From contig OZ245769.1 of NCBI GenBank assembly GCA_965227745.1, positions 3,162,001-3,226,000 of the forward strand: 64,000 nucleotides of DNA, read 5' to 3'. Numbering within the stretch: the stretch's first letter is position 1; each line of letters begins with the position of its first letter. This stretch comes from GAS368 sp965227745. Its GTDB lineage: Bacteria; Verrucomicrobiota; Verrucomicrobiia; Opitutales; Opitutaceae. The translations under genes were made by a program, and so were the position numbers. Of the stretch, positions 59,061 to 64,000 are shown piece after piece. The notes under the pieces were generated by a model. That model was not told the origin of the DNA and made no database searches. It was given only the letters and a program-made list of their open reading frames with translations.

Positions 59061-60002
59061 ATGCCCAAGCCGCATCTCTATCTCCTCGCCGCGATCCTCG
59101 CCGCCCTCGGCATCTCGCATTTCTCGGACAAGATCGACCCGTACCATCTCGATGTCCTCACCGGCATCGGCATCAACGTCATCCTCGCCGTCTCTCTCAA
59201 CCTGGTCAACGGCTACACTGGCCAGTTCTCCCTCGGCCACGCGGGCTTCATGTCCGTCGGTGCGTATCTTGCCGCCGCCGTCTCGCTCTTCCTCGGCCCC
59301 AAGCTCCTCGGCGAAAGCGGCGGCACCACGCTGCAACAGGGCTTCATGTTCCTCGCCGCGCTCATCGCGGGCGGCCTCGGCGCCGCCCTCGCCGGCCTCG
59401 TCGTCGGTGTGCCCTCGCTCCGCCTCAAGGGCGACTACCTCGCGCTCGTGACCCTCGGCTTCGGTGAGATCATCCGCGTGATTTTCCAAAACGTGGAATT
59501 CCTCGGCGGCGCCCTCGGCCTCAACGGCATCCCCGCCTACACCACGATCTTCTGGGTCATCGCCTTCGTCGCGATCACCACCTTCGTCGTCACCTGCCTC
59601 GTCAACTCGACCTACGGCCGCGGCTTCCTCGCCACCCACGACGATGAAATCGCCTCCGAAGCCGTCGGCCTCAACACCACGCGCTACAAGATCGTGGCCT
59701 TCGTCATCGGCGCCTTTTTCGCCGGTGTCGCCGGCGGACTCTACGGCCACTTCAAGATGACGATCACCCCCACCGGCTTCGACTTCACGAAGAGCATCGA
59801 GATCGTCGTCATGGTCATCCTCGGCGGCATGGGCAACACCCTCGGGGTCATCCTCGCCGCGATCTTGCTCACCCTCCTCCCCGAGCTGCTCCGCTCCGTC
59901 TCCGAGTACCGCATGATCATCTACTCGCTCCTGCTGATCATCCTCATGCTCGTCCGCCCCCAAGGCCTCTTCAACTTCAAGTGGGGCAAGGCGAAATCCT
60001 AA
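59061..60002 (+). CDS. livM: Branched-chain amino-acid ABC permease LivM
   Basis: 313 residues. GIGINVILAVSLNLVNGYTGQFSLGHAGFMSVGAYLAA is the LivM hallmark, with SLRLKGDYLALVTLGFGEIIRV and VMVILGGMGNTLGVILAAILL. About nine or ten membrane segments. Partner of LivH. A heptamer repeat sits just upstream, and after the stop a hairpin with a T-rich stretch (60049-60080) separates it from the PH-domain gene. Confidence 0.95.
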   Translation: MPKPHLYLLAAILAALGISHFSDKIDPYHLDVLTGIGINVILAVSLNLVNGYTGQFSLGHAGFMSVGAYLAAAVSLFLGPKLLGESGGTTLQQGFMFLAALIAGGLGAALAGLVVGVPSLRLKGDYLALVTLGFGEIIRVIFQNVEFLGGALGLNGIPAYTTIFWVIAFVAITTFVVTCLVNSTYGRGFLATHDDEIASEAVGLNTTRYKIVAFVIGAFFAGVAGGLYGHFKMTITPTGFDFTKSIEIVVMVILGGMGNTLGVILAAILLTLLPELLRSVSEYRMIIYSLLLIILMLVRPQGLFNFKWGKAKS

Positions 60003-60048
60003 GCTCGCCCTCCTCCGCAAGCGCGACCGCCCGGACGCCCCTGGGAGC

Positions 60049-60080
60049 GCGGGCCGCTGGCCCGCACCTCTTTCTTTTTC
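60049..60080 (+). terminator. Weak terminator-like hairpin after livM
   Basis: GCGGGCC (60049-60055)/GGCCCGC (60059-60065), loop GCT, followed by a C/T-rich run ending in TTTTTC. It may reduce read-through into the inserted genes. Confidence 0.5.
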
Positions 60081-60159
60081 CCGTTCGTCCCGCTTTTCTT
60101 GCCCAACTAGCATTGCCCTCTCAGACAACGGGACCGCTACCAAGCTCGATCGTACCCAG

Positions 60160-60195
60160 CACCTTCGCGATCCTTCGCGCCCTTCGCGGTTAATC
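60160..60195 (+). repeat. Phrase repeat, CCTTCGCG type
   Basis: CACCTTCGCGATCCTTCGCG then CCCTTCGCGGTTAATC: CCTTCGCG repeated three times between livM and the PH-domain gene. Resembles the TCTTCGCGTCTTTGCG strings at 52494 and 52644. Confidence 0.8.
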
Positions 60196-60252
60196 CCGAC
60201 CCCATTCTTTTTCACACGTCTCCTCGGCTCACGCACGTCCTCGCGCTTGTCC

Positions 60253-60831
60253 ATGAACGGCGTGAACCCATCGTCCTCTCTGCCCAACTCCGTCGCCGCC
60301 ACGCCCATGACGCCTGATACCCACGAATCCACCCTCTGGCGCGGCACGCCGTCGCAATGGACGAATTTCGGCACCTATTTCTTCTGCCTCCTCCTCGCCG
60401 GTGGCATCATCTACGCCAAGACCGTCTACACCGGCCAGTACTCCGAGTACGTCCTCTTCGCCCTCGCCCTTCCCCTCCTCTGGGCGCTCGCCAAATGGAT
60501 CGGCACCGCCACCCATCGCTACGAGATCACGACCGAGCGCATCAAGCTCACCGAGGGCCTCCTCTCGCGCCGCACCACCGAGCTCGAGCTCTACCGCGTG
60601 CGCGACTACTCCGTGATCGAGCCCTTCTTCCTGCGGCTCGTCGGCTGCGGCCACATCGTCCTCGTCAGCGCCGATCGCACCAGCCCCGAGGTCATCCTCC
60701 GCGCCGTCCCCCGCGCCGCGGCCCTCAAAGACCAAATCCGCACCCACACCGAAGCCATGCGCCGCCGCCGCGGCGTCCGCGACCTGGAAATTGACCCGTC
60801 CGCCGGTGCTGCACCCGAGGTAATCCCTTGA
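60253..60831 (+). CDS. PH-domain membrane protein (bPH2-like)
   Basis: 192 residues from the ATG at 60253. Two membrane helices (YFFCLLLAGGIIYAKTVY and YVLFALALPLLWALAKWIG), followed by the bacterial PH domain: RYEITTERIKLTEGLLSRRTTELELYRVRDY and RLVGCGHIVLVSADRTSPEVIL. Role unknown. It lies inside the liv locus, between livM and the toxin-antitoxin pair, and has no evident transport role. Confidence 0.88.
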   Translation: MNGVNPSSSLPNSVAATPMTPDTHESTLWRGTPSQWTNFGTYFFCLLLAGGIIYAKTVYTGQYSEYVLFALALPLLWALAKWIGTATHRYEITTERIKLTEGLLSRRTTELELYRVRDYSVIEPFFLRLVGCGHIVLVSADRTSPEVILRAVPRAAALKDQIRTHTEAMRRRRGVRDLEIDPSAGAAPEVIP

Positions 60832-60861
60832 AAAATCGGTGGGGCGCGCCACCTTGAGCCC

Positions 60862-61080
60862 ATGAACGCTGCGTTGCTCGACGACACGATCACTCGTCTC
60901 ACAACCGATGAGAAACTTGCCCTCGTTGAAAAAATCATGGGTAGCCTTGATCCGGACCCACTGCCAGTCCCACCTGAGGTGGTCGCAGAACTAGACCGCC
61001 GTCGTGCTGCCTACGAGGCAAACCCTGACTCTGCTCTTACCTTGGAAGAATTGATGGCTCGCGTCCGCCGGAAATTGTAA
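60862..61080 (+). CDS. Addiction-module antidote, TIGR02574-type
   Basis: 72 residues: TTDEKLALVEKIMGSLDPDP and the C-terminal LEELMARVRRKL are typical of the addiction-module component family (putative antitoxin). It overlaps the toxin gene by one base (TAATG), so both are co-translated. The antidote is expected to bind and neutralise the toxin and to repress its own promoter. Confidence 0.92.
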   Translation: MNAALLDDTITRLTTDEKLALVEKIMGSLDPDPLPVPPEVVAELDRRRAAYEANPDSALTLEELMARVRRKL

Positions 61081-61385
61081 TGCTTTCGGTTCGGTACGCT
61101 CGGGAGATAGAGGGCGATCTTGACCAAGCTGCCAGTTGGTATGCCGGCCAGCAGGTAGTCCTAGGCGAAAGGTTTCTTCAAAATTTTGAAGCTGCGGCCA
61201 GATTGATCGCCAGGGTTGGTCACGTCTGCCGCCCTGTTGTGCGTGACTATCGAAGAGTTCGCCTTAAAGACTATCCATACTCCGCCTATTTTACCGTTCG
61301 CGACCGCACTGCCGTCATCTATCTTGTCATCCATACCAGCCGTGACCCCAAGTTGGTCAACCAGCTGCTTACTGATCGCCGTTAA
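61080..61385 (+). CDS. ParE/RelE-type toxin
   Basis: 101 residues. LSVRYAREIEGDLDQAASWYAGQ and FLQNFEAAARLIARVGHVCRPV, then VRLKDYPYSAYFTVRDRTAVIYLVIHTSRDP, match the ParE/RelE toxin fold, as in type II toxin-antitoxin systems. It could act on gyrase or on ribosome-bound mRNA. It is less GC-rich than the adjoining transport genes, a sign of transfer. It stops 7 bp before livG. Confidence 0.92.
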   Translation: MLSVRYAREIEGDLDQAASWYAGQQVVLGERFLQNFEAAARLIARVGHVCRPVVRDYRRVRLKDYPYSAYFTVRDRTAVIYLVIHTSRDPKLVNQLLTDRR

Positions 61386-61392
61386 ACGCCTC

Positions 61393-62179
<787 letters not shown>

Positions 62180-62181
<2 letters not shown>

Positions 62182-62304
62182 TTCCAAATGACGAATGACG
62201 AATACCGAATGACGAATTTTTCCCTCACCGTCCCCCATCCGTCTCGCGTCCTCCGCCACTCGCGATCGGTCATTCGTCATTCGTAATTCGTCATTCGTAA
62301 TTCC
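62180..62304. repeat. Inverted heptamer repeat pair between livG and livF
   Basis: AATTCCAAATGACGAATGAC then GAATACCGAATGACGAATTT at 62180-62219, and TCATTCGTCATTCGTAATTC then GTCATTCGTAATTCC ending at 62304. The arms are reverse complements in 7-bp units and end five bases before the livF start. About 48 bp of ordinary sequence lies between. Confidence 0.88.
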
Positions 62305-62309
62305 ATTCC

Positions 62310-63017
62310 ATGCTTCAGGTCACCGACCTTTCCGTCTCCTACGGCGCCATCTCCGCCCTCAGCGGCATCTCCTTCAAGATCGACCAGGGCTCCATCGTCA
62401 CCCTCATCGGCGGCAACGGCGCGGGCAAGACCACCACGCTCCGCACGATCTCCGGCCTCCTCCGCGCCAAGAGCGGCACGATCACTTTCCTCGGCGAAAA
62501 CATCTCCGGCCTGCCCGCCCACAAGATCGTCGCCCGCGGCCTCTGCCACGTCCCCGAGGGGCGCATGATTTTCTCCAATCTCACGGTCGACGAAAATCTC
62601 TCGATGGGCGCGTACCTGCAAAACGACGCCCAGCTCATCGCGAAAAATCGCGACTACGTCTTCAGCATTTTCCCACGGCTGAAAGAGCGTATCCGCCAGA
62701 CCGCCGGCACCCTCTCCGGCGGTGAGCAGCAGATGCTCGCCATCGGCCGCGCCTTGATGGGCAACCCCAAATTCCTTATGCTCGACGAGCCATCGCTCGG
62801 CATCGCCCCGCGCCTCATCAGCACGATTTTCGAAAAGATCGTGGAGATCAATCAGACCCAGGGCATCACCATTTTGCTGGTCGAGCAAAACGCCAACCTC
62901 GCCCTCGAGGTCAGCTCCTACGCCTACTGTCTGGAAACCGGCCGAGTCGCCATCGAAGGCGAAAGCAAAAAACTCCGCGCCGACCCCCAGCTCAAGGCCA
63001 CCTATCTCGGCGGTTGA
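62310..63017 (+). CDS. livF: Branched-chain amino-acid ABC ATPase LivF
   Basis: 235 residues. Walker A GGNGAGKTTTLRTISG (about 36-51), LCHVPEGRMIFSNLTVDENL, signature LSGGEQQMLAIGRALMG, Walker B FLMLDEPSLGIAP and LLVEQNANLALE. Second ATPase of the LivGF heterodimer. It is the last gene of the transport locus. Confidence 0.96.
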   Translation: MLQVTDLSVSYGAISALSGISFKIDQGSIVTLIGGNGAGKTTTLRTISGLLRAKSGTITFLGENISGLPAHKIVARGLCHVPEGRMIFSNLTVDENLSMGAYLQNDAQLIAKNRDYVFSIFPRLKERIRQTAGTLSGGEQQMLAIGRALMGNPKFLMLDEPSLGIAPRLISTIFEKIVEINQTQGITILLVEQNANLALEVSSYAYCLETGRVAIEGESKKLRADPQLKATYLGG

Positions 63018-63024
63018 CGCCCGG

Positions 63025-63051
63025 GGTGGACGGCGATCTCCGGGTGCCGTC
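63025..63051 (+). repeat. Dispersed repeat, GGTGGACGGCGA family, copy 6
   Basis: GGTGGACGGCGATCTCCGGG then TGCCGTC, the cleanest copy, 7 bp after the livF stop. The rest of the 342-bp spacer to 63359 has a GTATCCACAGAGTCGATAC imperfect dyad (63190-63208) and a GGGGCCCCAGGGTGGTACCC stretch, but no gene that I can see. Confidence 0.85.
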
Positions 63052-63359
63052 AAAAAACTCCCGCCCCGCCGCCCAGGCCCGCCCCGCCCTCGCGCGCGCA
63101 ATCACCTCACGCGCCCCGCCCGCGATCACCGTCCGGGTCGTGCCCACCCTCTGGCGAAGGGGCGCACGGACGAACCCGCCCGTCCCTTGGCGTATCCACA
63201 GAGTCGATACCGACTAGGCGATGGGTCCGGGGCCCCAGGGTGGTACCCCTAGGAATTTGCCGCGATTTGCAAGCCGCGGTTCAACCAATCGCCAGAATGT
63301 TCCACCCTAAAAAGTCGGCTCCGGGCAGCCTGTATGCAATTCGCCTTGTCTAATACCGC

Positions 63360-64000
63360 ATGCAAACGACCAAAGCCCTCCTCATCGACGACGAGGAATA
63401 TTCCCGCCTCCATTTGCGCGGACTGCTGTCGGCCGCGCACCCCGATGTCCAAATCGTCGGGGAGGCCGCCGCGCTTCAGCCGGCGCGCAGCCTGATCACC
63501 CAAGGCGGTTACGATCTTCTCTTTCTCGATGTTAAACTCGGGCCGGACGATGCCTTTGACCTCGTCCCCGAGATTCCGCCCGACAAGCCCATTATCTTTG
63601 TCACGGGCTACGACCAGCACGCCCGGCGCGCCTTCGAGGTCAACGCCGTCGACTACTTGCTCAAGCCTGTGCGCGCCGCCCGACTTACGGAGTCCCTCGA
63701 GCGCGCCCGCGAGCGCAAACGCCTGTCGCCTCCTGCCGCCGTCAGCGTGCCGGCCGCCGTCACGCCCGCCCAGCCCACCCTGAGCCTCACTGATAGCCTC
63801 TCGCTACAATTCAACGGGGCGACGCGCCTCATCCGCGTGGCCGAGATCGCCCTGATCGTCGCCCAGGAAAATTACTCAGCCGTCCACTTGGCCGACGGCT
63901 CGCAGACCTTTATCCGCCGCAGCTTGAAGTCGTGGCTGGCCCTTCTCCCGGCCGCCGATTTTTCGCGAGTACATCGCAACCGGCTCGTAAATCTCACCCA
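63360..64000 (+). CDS. LytTR-type response regulator (LytR/AlgR family), 3' truncated
   Basis: Runs off the window end; 213 residues visible. Receiver domain: ALLIDDEEYSRLHLR (acidic pair), LLFLDVKLGPDDAFDL with phosphoacceptor Asp, IIFVTGYDQHARRAF (Thr) and VDYLLKPVRAARL (Lys). The C-terminal LytTR DNA-binding domain begins FNGATRLIRVAEIALIVAQE, with FIRRSLKSWLALLPAADF and RVHRNRLVNL. A partner histidine kinase is likely downstream of the window. Confidence 0.93.
   Translation, partial: MQTTKALLIDDEEYSRLHLRGLLSAAHPDVQIVGEAAALQPARSLITQGGYDLLFLDVKLGPDDAFDLVPEIPPDKPIIFVTGYDQHARRAFEVNAVDYLLKPVRAARLTESLERARERKRLSPPAAVSVPAAVTPAQPTLSLTDSLSLQFNGATRLIRVAEIALIVAQENYSAVHLADGSQTFIRRSLKSWLALLPAADFSRVHRNRLVNLT

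Noticed and set aside
61216..61392. Upstream start for LivG adding 59 residues
   Set aside because: The added part overlaps the toxin gene and lacks LivG similarity; the ATG at 61393 gives the normal LivG start.

Overview
The window is visibly GC-rich, has no rRNA, tRNA, phage, insertion sequence or CRISPR array that I can see, and looks chromosomal. Gene content points to Verrucomicrobiota, most likely Opitutaceae (Opitutus/Lacunisphaera-like). The indicators are a DUF1592 + DUF1552 'planctomycete-type' cytochrome pair, several Gfo/Idh/MocA oxidoreductases (one Tat-exported lipoprotein), GH28 and GDSL enzymes, and intergenic spacers full of short hairpin and heptad-phased repeats. This is inference from family content; no marker gene is present.

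Layout. 1-2938: end of a sugar ABC importer of the rhamnose/LsrB type (two permeases and a binding protein). 3182-9079: secreted hypothetical protein, GH28 polygalacturonase-like enzyme, GDSL hydrolase, Gfo/Idh/MocA oxidoreductase and a small secreted protein. 9209-13400: Tat-type UxuA-like TIM-barrel protein, a valine-rich mini-ORF followed by a strong hairpin, a DUF1684 protein and a glycine-zipper lipoprotein. 13497-23099: oxidoreductase, MFS exporter, YchJ, small secreted proteins, DUF1428, DoxX, AHSA1, and a YCII/DGPF protein next to an ECF42-type sigma factor. 23229-28662: Cu/Ag-type RND efflux (secreted Cys-rich protein, adaptor, pump) without an outer-membrane channel gene. 28714-36503: EamA half-transporter, a TetR/SDR regulatory pair with matching operators, PaiB-like protein, chromate transporter, CNNM/CorC protein with a His-rich lipoprotein, and an SDR. 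36544-40403: divergent 4-alpha-glucanotransferase and GH13 branching-enzyme-like gene. 40596-43644: CobW GTPase with a His-rich insertion, LysR regulator and divergent ferredoxin. 43757-50149: DUF1552/DUF1592 pair, repeat-rich spacer and Tat lipoprotein oxidoreductase. 50490-52259: response regulator and LptG-like permease.

52766-63017 is the most distinctive block: a branched-chain-amino-acid type (Liv) ABC locus with FOUR consecutive, clearly diverged periplasmic binding proteins feeding one set of livH, livM, livG and livF. Three foreign-looking cassettes sit between its genes: a four-helix-bundle (23S intervening-sequence-type) gene flanked by inverted heptad repeats, a PH-domain membrane protein, and a ParE-type toxin with its TIGR02574-type antidote. 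The window ends inside a LytTR response regulator.

Repeats are a second theme. At least five families of 20-90 bp hairpin repeats recur between genes. 7-bp-phased strings occur at many gene junctions, sometimes as inverted pairs. One hairpin repeat lies inside the signal-peptide codons of the fourth binding protein.
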